Shown here one piece after another: positions 9,205-18,043 of a DNA stretch of 64,000 bases. The stretch's first letter is position 1. Each line of letters opens with the position of its first letter. The position numbers were made by a program, and so were the translations under genes. The notes under the pieces were generated by a model. That model was given only the letters and a program-made list of their open reading frames with translations. It was not told where the DNA came from and did no database searches. This stretch comes from Mesorhizobium sp. ES1-4 (GTDB lineage: Bacteria; Pseudomonadota; Alphaproteobacteria; Rhizobiales; Rhizobiaceae), in NCBI RefSeq assembly GCF_020164745.1, contig NZ_JAIUGV010000011.1:178211-242210 (forward strand), written 5' to 3'.

Positions 9205-10108
9205 GGAGCGCGAGCGCCGCATCGATCTGACGCTCGAAGACCTCCGTACACAATCATGTGCCCGCAAAATCGAACCGAGGGAATTCTTCTGGAGCGGCTG
9301 CGCGCGTTGGGCGGTGAGGTCGAACGTCCGCGGATGTGGTTGCGATCGATGTGGGGGGCAACAGCGTTGATCTGGCAATCATGCGACATGGCAAAGCGGA
9401 ACAGATCCGAACCAACTGGCTGATCGGCTGTGACGGTGCTCATAGCGTGGTGCGCGCCGCCGCCGGTGTGGCATTCGACGGCGGTGCATACGAGGAAAGC
9501 TTCGTCCTTGCCGATGTCCAGATGGAGTGGCCTCTCTCTCGCGAGGAGGTAAGCTTGTTTTTTTCACCGGCAGGATTGGTGGTGGTGGCGCCGTTGCCGG
9601 ATGAGCGCTATCGGATCGTCGCTACCATTGATACAGCCCCCGAGCATCCCGATATTGTGTTCCTGCAGCGAATCCTTGACTCCCGCGGGCCACAGAGCGC
9701 GGGTTCGACCATCCAGGAAATAGCCTGGAGTTCGCGTTTCCACCTTCAACATCGTGTCACCGCCACGCCACGCGTCGGACAGGTGCTGCTATGCGGAGAC
9801 GCCGCGCATGTCCATAGCCCGGCAGGCGGGCAAGGTATGAGCCTGGCATCCAGGATGCTGTATCACTCGTTCCACCTTTGCTCGAAGCTGTCCGGAGCGG
9901 CGCCACCACGGCGCTGGATGCATGGGCGGCCCGCCGCCATGAGATCGCGTTAGACGTGGTCACGATGACGGATCGAATGACACGGGCAGCAACACTTAAA
10001 TCCGCGCCAGCACGTTTGCTGCGCAACAGCGCACTTGCGATCGCCGGCCATATTCCTGGCGTGCCCGCTAAGCTGGCGCGGCTGCTGGCCGAGCTTGATA
10101 ACCGTTAG
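9205..10108 (+). pseudogene. FAD-dependent aromatic monooxygenase remnant (PheA/TfdB type)
   Basis: Pieces of one flavoprotein hydroxylase lie in different frames. They are RRIDLTLEDL (about 9220), then YTIMCPQNRTEGILLERLRALGGEVE (9250-9330), then from 9336 the long piece with the DG motif GCDGAHSVVR and the GD motif LLCGDAAHVHSPAGGQGM, then after about 9860 ALDAWAARRHEIALDV to the TGA at 10106-10108. At least three shifts, and the FAD-binding N-terminal GxGxxG domain is missing. The gene cannot make the enzyme, which would hydroxylate phenolic compounds. Confidence 0.75.
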
Positions 10109-10260
10109 TTGTGGACCTGGAGGGCAAGGCGTGATCTTGGCTGTGGCAACACTGAGTTTTGCAAGCGCCAGCACCTGATGGCGCCAAATATGCGGTCTTA
10201 TGTAGCAAACGCGCCAACTTCCCGCGCGACCTAAAGGGTGGGTTCCCATAAAATCCGGGG

Positions 10261-10655
10261 ATGCCAAGAGTAGCGCCCATAGTCCGCTCCACCCGATACC
10301 AGCACGCCATCAACACCCTTGTCGCCAAGCGTGCGGAGATATCCGGCAGATCCGCCTGGCTGACCAGCTACAGCACATAGACGCGGTGCTGCTGATTCTT
10401 GGCTACAAGGGCGATCCGTCCCAAATCGTGCCGCTACAGCGCACGCCAAGCCGGCTCCGCAAGGGCGAGCTTTACAGGCTTATCCTCAAGCACGAAGCGG
10501 ACGGCAGCGCGTCGAACCGGGAACCCGCGACTCGCATTGTGCTGGCGAGGGGATGGGATGCCGCGCTGATTAAGCCGCTCATGAACAATATCTCGGAGCC
10601 ATATTGGTCAGTCCTGCCGAATACCCCCGCTTCCTTGGTATCAAAACGACGTTGA
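10261..10655 (+). pseudogene. Hypothetical protein gene with frameshift
   Basis: ATG at 10261 opens MPRVAPIVRSTRYQHAINTL and VAKRAEISGRSAWL, then stops at a TAG near 10380. The continuing sense (QLQHIDAVLLILGYKGDP, then LYRLILKHEADGSASNREPATRIV) is in the next frame and runs to 10655. Joined, they give a protein of about 130 residues of a family common in rhizobia with a coiled-coil N-terminus and a winged-helix-like end. Function is unknown. Confidence 0.55.
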
Positions 10656-10715
10656 ATCCATCGCGGATCGGCATTAGAAAAAGGTACCTACAATGTTAGC
10701 TATTGGGAGGTAGCG

Positions 10716-11078
10716 ATGGTTGAAAGCCGTACAGACATCGCGCGGGCGATGATCGACGCCACCATCATCTTGCAGCGCCGCTCTTTAACTGACATCGCCT
10801 TAATCCATAGCGATCTGGACCAGTCCCGGCGGGCAATTGCTGCATCACGCGACCTTCTAAAGCGGTTCCGCCAGCGCAAGTTAGACGAAGCGATAAGGCA
10901 AGACCTCCGGATATCAGCTTTCGACGCTGACATTCTCCGCAAGGCCTTTCGGGAGTTGATCTTGGAAACGAACGCGCCGGAGACTCAATGGCGCGATCTC
11001 GCCCGGAGCCTGGTTTACGAGTTTACCGGGTGCGAGCGGGTTCAATCCGGCTTGGTGGATTGGATTGTGCGGAAGTAG
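10716..11078 (+). CDS. Hypothetical protein
   Basis: 120 residues, with GGGAGGTAG 3-8 bp before the ATG and a strong terminator hairpin starting at its stop codon, so it is a complete transcription unit. It is predicted helical and charged (ARAMIDATIILQRRS, RRAIAASRDLLKRFRQRKLDEAI), with no signal peptide or membrane span. No family was recognised. Confidence 0.65.
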   Translation: MVESRTDIARAMIDATIILQRRSLTDIALIHSDLDQSRRAIAASRDLLKRFRQRKLDEAIRQDLRISAFDADILRKAFRELILETNAPETQWRDLARSLVYEFTGCERVQSGLVDWIVRK

Positions 11079-11107
11079 GCCCCGGCACCTTGGTCTGCAC
11101 CGGGGCC
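11078..11107 (+). terminator. Rho-independent terminator
   Basis: GGCCCCGG (from 11078, overlapping the last base of the stop codon) pairs with CCGGGGCC (11100-11107), followed by TTT. It ends the 10716-11078 gene. Confidence 0.65.
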
Positions 11108-12361
11108 TTTGACATGTACGAGATACTCAAGCATGTCGGCCAGATTAGAGGCCCGGCGGGGTTGAGGGGGACTCATTGCCGAGCCTGGCTGGCGGCGCCG
11201 CCGAGTTGGTATCGTCGCCAGCTTACGGCACAGTAGCATTGTGAGCGTCGGGCTGGCGTCATTCGAACAGACGAGCAGCGCACCTCGCCAGACGGTCAAG
11301 GGATTGTCGAGTCTGGAAGCTAGGGCTCGAGCTACGTCACCGGCGACGCCGCCGCAGCCGGCGTCGCCGGTCAATTGTTCCGCCTTATCCATTCTGATTT
11401 CGGTTCGGCGACAGAGTTAAGCCGAAGCCGTGCCAAACTTTATCGCATTTCCTGATGAATGGCGCGACGAATGGCGGCCTCAGCGCTCGTTCGATCCACG
11501 AAAAATTCGGTGATCTTACGCCAATCCGCGAGCCGGGTCCCTCTGTACACCTCGGCGCTGACACAGCATCTGATTGTCAATAGGAACGTTCGATCGGCTT
11601 AAAGCTAAGCGGAGCGTCAAAGGCGGGGGTCAACCGCCGGTCCTACTACAGTCGCTCTGAGAGATGGGCGGCGAACCATGGACGATTTGCTTCCGCAAAT
11701 TGCTAATTTCTATAACAAATCAATGCTTTGGTAGTAAACCACACATTCCGCCACAAGCCAGCAATGTGCGGAAAGGCCGCGAAAAAGCAACAAATACAAC
11801 CGAACCGCCGGCGCCCAATGGGCGCCCTTTTATCTCGCCGTCTTATTTGGTCGTATTCTGTGAGACTTGTTTGCCATCGGCTTTCCTTTTCCAAGCTACC
11901 ATAATACACTATTCTATGCTCTATGCCACGATTCCGTATTCTGGCGTCGAGTTCCGATGCGCCGTGCAGTCTTCCGCGCTCTGCGACGGCGTAGCAGCGC
12001 TGCTTATTTACAGCACGGGAACCATCGTGGCGCACTTTTCCATCGGAGGGAGGGAGCATCGTCACAGGCAATCCGGCGCGGTCCGGCCGTCTCGCGATCG
12101 GCGCGGCCGCAGGCAAGATAACGTGCGTTCCGTCGTTCCTGGTCTGCATCGCTCCTCTGGAGCGGATCTCTTGTGTCAGATGGCGCCCGTCACCGTATGT
12201 ACGCCATGCATCTCAACTTCCGTAGCGCCGCTCATCCATGCGCTCCCAGAAGCCCATCGCCAGCGCCTTGAAAGCCCCTCAAATCGGCTTGGGAATTGCC
12301 ATTGGTCATGTTTTAGCGGGGTTGATCGCATACCGATCCTCGCTCTTCAGGCACGTGCAGC
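11108..12361. other. Long stretch without a supported gene
   Basis: About 1250 bp. A plus-strand frame at 11664-12515 is open for 283 codons, but its composition (Cys, Arg and Ser rich, no domain) and poor start argue against it. The opposite strand at 11703-12149 is equally unconvincing. Near 12260-12310 the reverse strand reads FKALAMGFWERMDERRYGS after a stop, possibly the end of a lost small gene. Local AT content rises at 11690-11930. Confidence 0.4.
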
Positions 12362-12496
12362 CTATCGATTTGTGCGGTCAGTCGACACAGCATTAACAAC
12401 CAGCAGGCACCCCGCGAAAGACGCGGCTCCAACTAGCAGTTCGTCTGCGGTCAGCCCGAGAAAATGGACGAAATCAAAAGCCAACACCACTGCCAT
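12362..12496 (-). CDS. Possible 44-residue hydrophobic protein
   Basis: ATG at 12496 to TAG at 12362. The product starts MAVVLAFDFVHFLGL and contains VGAASFAGCLLVVNAV, enough for one membrane span. The ribosome-binding site is weak (AAAGAG). Codon composition looks protein-like, but no family is known. Confidence 0.35.
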   Translation of the reverse strand: MAVVLAFDFVHFLGLTADELLVGAASFAGCLLVVNAVSTDRTNR

Positions 12497-12509
12497 CGCT
12501 CTTTACCGA

Positions 12510-12791
12510 TCATAGGGTCCGGGAACACATCGCATAGGTAGAACCGTTAGATAGCGCTAATGTTCCGATCTGGACTCTACGCGTCATTAGCGGTGACGAA
12601 CGGCGCATATTTACCGTCACTTCCCGCACGGACTTCAACAGCGCCTCGTGCAGCGCCTGCATTGCGCGATAGTGATAGCAATGCGGCGATATAAACGGCT
12701 TCACGATGCCTTTGTGCAGCGCCGCGGCCCGGCAACGTGATTTACCCCGCGACTTGGTCGCTCCGACGGCCTTTCCGGTACGCGGAGCCAT
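12510..12791 (-). CDS. Possible small hypothetical protein
   Basis: ATG at 12791 gives 93 residues, basic at the N-terminus (APRTGKAVGATKSRGKSR) followed by KPFISPHCYHYRAMQALHEALLKSV. The frame remains open far upstream, antisense to the YflT gene, but that part is not credible. Evidence is composition only. Confidence 0.35.
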   Translation of the reverse strand: MAPRTGKAVGATKSRGKSRCRAAALHKGIVKPFISPHCYHYRAMQALHEALLKSVREVTVNMRRSSPLMTRRVQIGTLALSNGSTYAMCSRTL

Positions 12792-12815
12792 GCAGGCTGA
12801 GATCGACCCCACCTC

Positions 12816-12840
12816 GGAACAAAACAACCGGAGGCTTGTT
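12816..12840 (+). promoter_or_regulatory. Candidate EcfG-type promoter
   Basis: GGAAC at 12816-12820, 17 bp, GTT at 12838-12840, about 180 bp upstream of the YflT-domain stress gene. The distance is larger than at the other EcfG sites, so this is less certain. Confidence 0.35.
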
Positions 12841-13022
12841 TGGCCGCCAGCACGGTCGAACTCCTGGCAACCGTCGAACTCCTGGCGATGACGAAGCAGG
12901 ACATGTGCCGCTTCCAGGGCGTGCCAACAAGTCTGCGCTGACAAGACGGAAACGGGTGTGAGCGGTCTCGACCGAGCAGGGCAGTCGTTCGCACAGACCA
13001 GACACGACGCAGGAGCCCGGAC

Positions 13023-13568
13023 ATGAAGGTGGTAATTGGACTGTTTGACAACCATGAGGATGCAAACGAAGCCATAGATGAATTGGGTGGGACGGGGGTT
13101 CCGCTTTCCGACATCAGCATCGTGGCCAGTGGTGCGAACGGCTGGTATGCCGACCATCGCTCGCGGGCCACGGAGGATGCCGCGGCCGGGGCTGGCATAG
13201 GCGGGCTGATCGGCGGTGCGGCAGGACTTCTGGCAGGGCTTGGCATAATCGCTATCCCAGGTCTCGGCCCCGTGGTGGCGGCCGGATGGTTGGCCGCCAC
13301 CGCTACCGGTGCTGCTGGCGCTGCGGCCGCGGGTGGTGCGACTGGCGGGATCATCGGCGCAATGACGAATTCTGGCGTCCCCGAAAGGGACGCCGACGTT
13401 TGCGCGGAAGGCATTCGCCAGGGCGGTACGCTCGTGGTTGCCAAGGTCGAGGACCAAGTGGTTCCAAACGCCGAACAGATTCTTCGGGCGAGGTCAGTAG
13501 ATCTAGTGGAACGACGCAGCCAATATGAAGCGGCAGGGTGGACCGGCTTCCATCCCTATGCCGGCTAG
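13023..13568 (+). CDS. YflT-domain general stress protein
   Basis: 181 residues. The N-terminal ferredoxin-like domain (VVIGLFDNHEDANEAIDELGGTGVPLSDISIVA) matches the heat-induced stress protein YflT domain. A long Gly/Ala hydrophobic middle (about 55-115, GIGGLIGGAAGLLAGLGIIAIPG) is probably membrane inserted, and a second partial domain follows (GIRQGGTLVVAKVED). AGGAG lies 9 bp upstream of the ATG. Family members are stress induced; the molecular role is unknown. The gene at 18691-19110 has the same plan in shorter form. Confidence 0.8.
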   Translation: MKVVIGLFDNHEDANEAIDELGGTGVPLSDISIVASGANGWYADHRSRATEDAAAGAGIGGLIGGAAGLLAGLGIIAIPGLGPVVAAGWLAATATGAAGAAAAGGATGGIIGAMTNSGVPERDADVCAEGIRQGGTLVVAKVEDQVVPNAEQILRARSVDLVERRSQYEAAGWTGFHPYAG

Positions 13569-13682
13569 ACAATCCCGTTGTGCATTCCTTGCGCCTGCCG
13601 GACGGCAAAGGCTTCCCGCTCGTGATGCTATCCCTCGACGCGATGTCGATCTGGCACGCCCGGGAAGATCACAGGCGAACTG

Positions 13683-14163
13683 ATGAGCGGCTTTAATGGA
13701 GCGTTGGCCCTGGGTGCAGGCACTGTGCTGGCGCTCGGATTGCTCGGCGGCTATGTCAAGAACCGGTTGTGGCTGGCCGAAAGCACGGTCTGCCTCATCC
13801 TGGGGATAGTTCTGGGGCCAATGGTGCTTGGATGGGCAGATCTTGCCGCGCTGCCAATTGATCCCTTCACGCTCCTCAAGGAAGCGGCACGCCTCACATT
13901 GGGGATTTCCGTCATGGCGGCCGCCCTGCGGCTGCCGCGTGGTTTTGTACGCCAGTGTGCTACCGGCCTTGCGATTGTACTGGGGCCAAGAATGCTGTTG
14001 ATGTTCTTGTCAGGCTCGCTCCTCGCTGGGACAATCCTCAATCAGCGGCCGCTCGTCGCTCTGCTGGTCGGCGGGGACGGATCCGGTCGTGGCGGGGGCG
14101 ATCACCGGCGGAAGAGCCGCCGAACGCATGCTTCCAAACCGTCATGTTGAGCTCCAGCCCTGA
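13683..14163 (+). pseudogene. Cation/proton antiporter (CPA1) N-terminal fragment
   Basis: The first 130 residues are a clear NhaP/CPA1-type exchanger start (LALGLLGGYVKNRLWLAESTVCLILGIVLGP, then PFTLLKEAARLTLGISVMAAALRLP) with four membrane segments. At about 14078 the frame shifts, and the conserved TDPVVAGAITGGRAAERMLPNR ion-site helix appears in another frame, ending at TGA 14161. The remaining eight or so helices are absent. This is a dead fragment of a Na+/H+ exchanger gene. Confidence 0.7.
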
Positions 14164-14374
14164 ATATAAGCAATTCTAGATCAGACCCTTCGCATCCGCA
14201 ATACGAAATTGTGCGCCGCACCATAGGCGAGGGGACGAGCTCGAAAACATCGATCGGGTGAGCCATTCGAGACTCTTCTCAACGGTTGGCGTCATTCGTG
14301 TCACATTCTTCCTTGCTAAATTTCCAGTCCATGGCTCCCGAAAGGTTGTCTCAATTCAGGGGAGTTCCGAGTGC

Positions 14375-14501
14375 ATGAGTAAAACCGACGATCAATTCGC
14401 CTTCATCGTGTCCTCGGTCACCGACGCTGGTCGGAAAGGCTCCTGACGACGCCGCCGACGGCTTCATGAGATCGATACGAGGCTACCGGACGGAGTCTTG
14501 A
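14375..14501 (+). pseudogene. Possible short frameshifted gene
   Basis: ATG at 14375 with GGGAG upstream reads MSKTDDQFAFIVSSVTDAGR, then stops. The next frame continues KAPDDAADGFMRSIRGYRTES to TGA at 14499-14501, as a 43-residue protein with one shift would. Composition is the only evidence. Confidence 0.25.
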
Positions 14502-14563
14502 GCAAGCCGGGCGAGGCAAGGCCAACCCAGCGGCCTGCCGATAACCGGTGCTGGCCGCCCAAT

Positions 14564-14768
14564 CTAGAAAGAAAGGCGGGCGACGAGCTTCGCAGGCTTC
14601 ACGCTTGGAGTGGCAGGCTTTACCGCCTCTGGAACCCGGAAGGCCTTCAAGTTCTGCGCCTTGGTGGTCGAACTGGCTATGATAGCCTCTGCGGCGGCGA
14701 TGTCCCTTTCGCTCAACGCCGTTTGAATCGCGCGGAATTCGCTCGCGCAAGTTTATGGATTTGGACAT
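14564..14768 (-). pseudogene. Small Ala-rich protein, frameshifted; downstream of hipA
   Basis: ATG at 14768 reads MSKSINLRER. After an apparent 2-bp loss the adjacent frame continues EFRAIQTALSERDIAAAEAI, then KAQNLKAFRVPEAVKP, and ends at TAG 14564-14566. It lies 46 bp after hipA on the same strand. It has no helix-turn-helix, so it is not a HipB. The evidence is frame composition. Confidence 0.4.
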
Positions 14769-14814
14769 TTGCGGCGATCATCGCCGGAAAATCCGAAGGA
14801 TGATAAACAGTAGC

Positions 14815-16053
14815 CTAGCTAGAAGCGCCTCCTCTACTGGCGCAGGTGTTCAGGATAGGTGTCATGACCTTGATGTGCGCGTCGATGCGGTCACGGACCT
14901 TTGGCGTCACCACTTCGCGCTCGGGCAGATGCCACCATCGGTCGTTGACGAGGGAGATGGTTTCTACCACAGCATTCATGACCGCCTGCTCAGGGAGTCG
15001 CGCCCGGCGGGCAAATGCTTTCCACCGCGACACTGTCAGCGCCTTGAACGACCGCTCCCCTCCTAGTGATAAGGCCATTGAATCGTTCGGGATATAAGCC
15101 ACCGTTGACAGTACGTCATAGGTTGGAGCGAGCGCTGGGCTATTGCCATCGCCTGGATAGATCAGGGACCAATTCTTCAAGTGCATGTCGCCGTTGCCAG
15201 TCACAGCAGCAAGGGTCAGCCGTCGAACAAATTCGAGAGCCGCGGCTGATGAAACAGCCTCGTTCAAGCTGGCTGCGATATTGTGATAGGCCCCTTCGTA
15301 CTTGCGCGCAGGATCGACACCAAACACCTGAGCGAAATCCTCCATGTGAATCCGCTTACCCTCAGCGCTGCGGTCGAAGCGCCTGACAAGAAGAACCTTG
15401 CCCTCTGAGGGCGCGTTGAACTCCTCGGGGATCCACTCGCAATCCGACCTATCGACCAACTCCCGCTCAGGAACCTCCATTCCTATCGCTGCCGCGAGAG
15501 CAAGGTTTGCGAATTCATTCTCGGAAACACCGGGAAATGCCACGGGGGGAAATTTTGCGATGTAATGTCCCTGCTGCTCCCCCACCGGCAGCGTGAGCGG
15601 GCCATCGTTTCCCTTTGTGATCGATAGCTTCATCTGAATGCCAGCCAACGAGAAGCGAACCTTTGGCGTCTCGTTTAACCTCGGTCGATCACTGGGGAAT
15701 ACCTGCACGGCGCCCGACAGATCGGCGCCAAGAGCTGCTAGAAGATCAAAATCGTTGCGTCGTCGGACGCTATCTTGGTGGTGTATTTCCATAGCCTCGC
15801 GAAGGTAGCCCTCCGGCAACAGATTCGCGAAGAATGCCGGAAGGATGCCCGCAAGCGGTTTTCGAGGCTTCCGCAGTTCGCCGGTCGCTGAGTGAAAGGA
15901 AAGGCTCAAAGGCGGGGAGCCACCCCTGTCGCGATAATCCTGTTCGAACGAAAAGGTATGGACGGGGCTACGAAGAATGGTGCCGATCTTGCAATCAGCC
16001 AGAACAACGTCGAGAGAATGTGTCGACTTCGGCGATTGCAAATCGTGGATCAT
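14815..16053 (-). CDS. hipA: HipA-family serine/threonine kinase toxin
   Basis: 412 residues, a full-length HipA. The N-terminal subdomain (LDVVLADCKIGTILRS, LAGILPAFFANLLPEG) precedes the kinase core. Ser135 in FSLAGIQMK is at the P-loop, where autophosphorylation controls E. coli HipA. Catalytic Asp289 sits in GNGDMHLKNWS and metal-binding Asp313 in TYDVLST. The active site therefore looks intact. HipA kinases phosphorylate glutamyl-tRNA synthetase and cause growth arrest. No HipB antitoxin (short XRE protein) lies immediately upstream, where a serine recombinase gene ends 16 bp before, nor downstream. The nearest downstream frame is a small helix-turn-helix-less fragment. Confidence 0.88.
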   Translation of the reverse strand: MIHDLQSPKSTHSLDVVLADCKIGTILRSPVHTFSFEQDYRDRGGSPPLSLSFHSATGELRKPRKPLAGILPAFFANLLPEGYLREAMEIHHQDSVRRRNDFDLLAALGADLSGAVQVFPSDRPRLNETPKVRFSLAGIQMKLSITKGNDGPLTLPVGEQQGHYIAKFPPVAFPGVSENEFANLALAAAIGMEVPERELVDRSDCEWIPEEFNAPSEGKVLLVRRFDRSAEGKRIHMEDFAQVFGVDPARKYEGAYHNIAASLNEAVSSAAALEFVRRLTLAAVTGNGDMHLKNWSLIYPGDGNSPALAPTYDVLSTVAYIPNDSMALSLGGERSFKALTVSRWKAFARRARLPEQAVMNAVVETISLVNDRWWHLPEREVVTPKVRDRIDAHIKVMTPILNTCASRGGASS

Positions 16054-16069
16054 GTCGAACCATGCGGAG

Positions 16070-17704
16070 TCAGTTTGGCTTTACGGCTCTGTCACTTCGG
16101 GGTTTCGAGGGGTCATAGCGCAGGCCTTCTTGCATTCGTTGATATGCTCTTCTGCGACCCCCGCGAACCGCTTGTCCTCTGGTAATTGGGAACCCTGCCA
16201 ATTCATACGCCTTCAGCATCGATCCGAAGCGTTCTTCGAAAACACGACGTTGCGGAAGTGTTGGATCGCCATCCACCAAAGCGCTCGAGACATACCCGAA
16301 CGTGGCATGCAACTGTCGTATGCCATCCAAGAGCTCTGCGTCTGAGTACTGTCGGCGCCGTTGACTGCGCCTTTTCCGAGCTGCCTTGATCGTCCCCCCT
16401 TTGGTGGTCGGGAAACCTGCCAACTCATACGCTGCAACCATCGATCCAAATCGCTTAGCAAAAATCCAGTTCTTGGGAAGCTCTTCATCGGCATTTATCA
16501 GGGCGATTGTGACATACCCGAACGTGGCGTGTAACCGCCGAATGCCATTCAAGAGTTCTTGGTCAGAATGCTTTCTATCCAGCCTTGCGTATCTGGGTTT
16601 GTATCCGACAGTAGCGTACGCCGCTTGCAAGTCCCCGAAATGACTGAGATACGTTCGAGAGTTGGGCGTGTATGGGCAACTGTCTATGATTGCTCCAGTC
16701 AGTTTGCCTTTTTCTCGCAAGAGTCGCTTGAGCCTGCTTACCATATCCGGTTTCGTGTAAGCGTAGCCGCGCTTGTAGCCCATCTCCCGCTGGGCTTTTG
16801 CGAACCGCTTGGGATCCACAATCGCGTCCATCACACGCGTTCTGATCCATAAGCTTGGAGGATTTCGCTTTGTGCCTCCCCTCATTTTCCGGCACGTCTT
16901 GTTATAGACGTAGAATCCCAACATCAGCTCGCTGGATAGGACTGTCCTGACCCGCGCTACGGCCCATGCGGAGCCATCCGTAGAAGGTACTTGCTCGTCA
17001 TTCAGGGTTCTCACGATGCTACTCATGCTTCGCCTTTGATCGACGAACATACGAAAAATGCGCCGAACGATTTTCAGTTCGTCGGGTGGCCCTGCAACGT
17101 AAATTACGCGGTCTGTGCTCACCCCTTTCCCTTCACCCGGGTTTAGGAGAAAGCGCGGTCGCCCTTCCTTGCTAACCAACATCCGTCTTACCCCGTAGGG
17201 GATAGCGCCACCTTGCTTGAAACCAAGTCGCGCCTGCTGAGCCTGCGCTCTTGAAACTTTGGCGGATAGCTCCCGGCTGTATTCGCTGGCCATGACCCGT
17301 TTGAGGTTTTTGACAATCGTCGACACCATACTGCCGTCGTTTTCAAAAGGTTCTCCGCAGTATCGAACCGATACACCCGAATTTCTGCAGAGGAATTCGT
17401 AGTGAGCCGATTGGTCGGTATCTTGAAATCGCCCCCATCTACTAACGTCAAGTACGAGTACCGTAGAGTACGTCTGTTCACCAGTCATCACGTCTGTCAA
17501 CAGCTGCTTCAGGCCGTCTCTTCCTTTCAGACTTAGGCCACTTTTTCCGGCATCTGAATATGTGCGGACGATAGCGAAGCCTCTCGCCTCGGCATACTCC
17601 GCAATGGCAGCAATCTGATTTTCCAAGGAATACTGCTGATGGTCGGTTGACATGCGAATGTATTGAGCCGCCGGAACGCGAAGCGAACTCGTTAACGCCT
17701 TCAC
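16070..17704 (-). CDS. Large serine recombinase with C-terminal homing-endonuclease-like repeats
   Basis: Start placed at the GTG at 17704, with GGGAGG 7 bp upstream (a GTG at 17725 is possible); 544 residues. The resolvase catalytic domain has Y-x-R-x-S at 15-19 (nucleophile Ser19), QQYSLENQ and the KSGLSLKGRDGLKQLL region. A recombinase domain follows (GGAIPYGVRR, about 160-270). Instead of the usual zinc-beta ribbon, the C-terminus has one degenerate (about 335-370) and two clear repeats (about 380-436 and 454-510) of the form SD-ELL-GIR-LHATFGYV...LP...F..RFGSM..AYELAGFP. These resemble the homing-endonuclease-associated repeat and probably bind DNA. It probably mobilises this region. Confidence 0.85.
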   Translation of the reverse strand: MKALTSSLRVPAAQYIRMSTDHQQYSLENQIAAIAEYAEARGFAIVRTYSDAGKSGLSLKGRDGLKQLLTDVMTGEQTYSTVLVLDVSRWGRFQDTDQSAHYEFLCRNSGVSVRYCGEPFENDGSMVSTIVKNLKRVMASEYSRELSAKVSRAQAQQARLGFKQGGAIPYGVRRMLVSKEGRPRFLLNPGEGKGVSTDRVIYVAGPPDELKIVRRIFRMFVDQRRSMSSIVRTLNDEQVPSTDGSAWAVARVRTVLSSELMLGFYVYNKTCRKMRGGTKRNPPSLWIRTRVMDAIVDPKRFAKAQREMGYKRGYAYTKPDMVSRLKRLLREKGKLTGAIIDSCPYTPNSRTYLSHFGDLQAAYATVGYKPRYARLDRKHSDQELLNGIRRLHATFGYVTIALINADEELPKNWIFAKRFGSMVAAYELAGFPTTKGGTIKAARKRRSQRRRQYSDAELLDGIRQLHATFGYVSSALVDGDPTLPQRRVFEERFGSMLKAYELAGFPITRGQAVRGGRRRAYQRMQEGLRYDPSKPRSDRAVKPN

Positions 17705-17816
17705 CTCAAAGCCTCCCTGACGCACCTTGTTGAGAGTTGCGTTTTATCTGGATAATAAATCTAAACGGCCGATTGCACAATAAAGCCTATGCTCTATATG
17801 TATGGCATTATGCTGG

Positions 17817-17834
17817 TGTGCACTATAGTGTACA
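17817..17834. repeat. 18-bp near-perfect palindrome upstream of the recombinase
   Basis: TGTGCACTA (17817-17825) is followed directly by TAGTGTACA (17826-17834), one mismatch from a perfect inverted repeat. It lies 113 bp upstream of the recombinase start and 210 bp before the MucR-type gene, in an AT-richer strip. It could be an operator for either gene or a recombination site. Confidence 0.45.
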
Positions 17835-18043
17835 TCCGGAGCGCAGGGATTACGCATAATTGCTATGGACAGACCTATACGAACGGCAGAGCTTGCGGGA
17901 CTTTGCCCGCGCGGTTTCTAGGCTGCAACCCGAAAGGCAGCCTGACCAAATGAGGGCTGCGCCAGCCCGCTCCGCCTCTTTCATGGTAATTGCACCCGCC
18001 AACGTTTCCTAATAGGAAGCAGGCCGAAACAAGGAATAGCAGA

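Noticed and set aside
11664..12515. A 283-codon plus-strand frame
   Set aside because: Unusual composition, no ribosome site or domain; the region also contains a possible minus-strand peptide.
12792..13457. Long minus-strand frame extending upstream of the possible gene at 12510-12791
   Set aside because: Antisense to the YflT-domain gene; only the part below 12791 has protein-like content.
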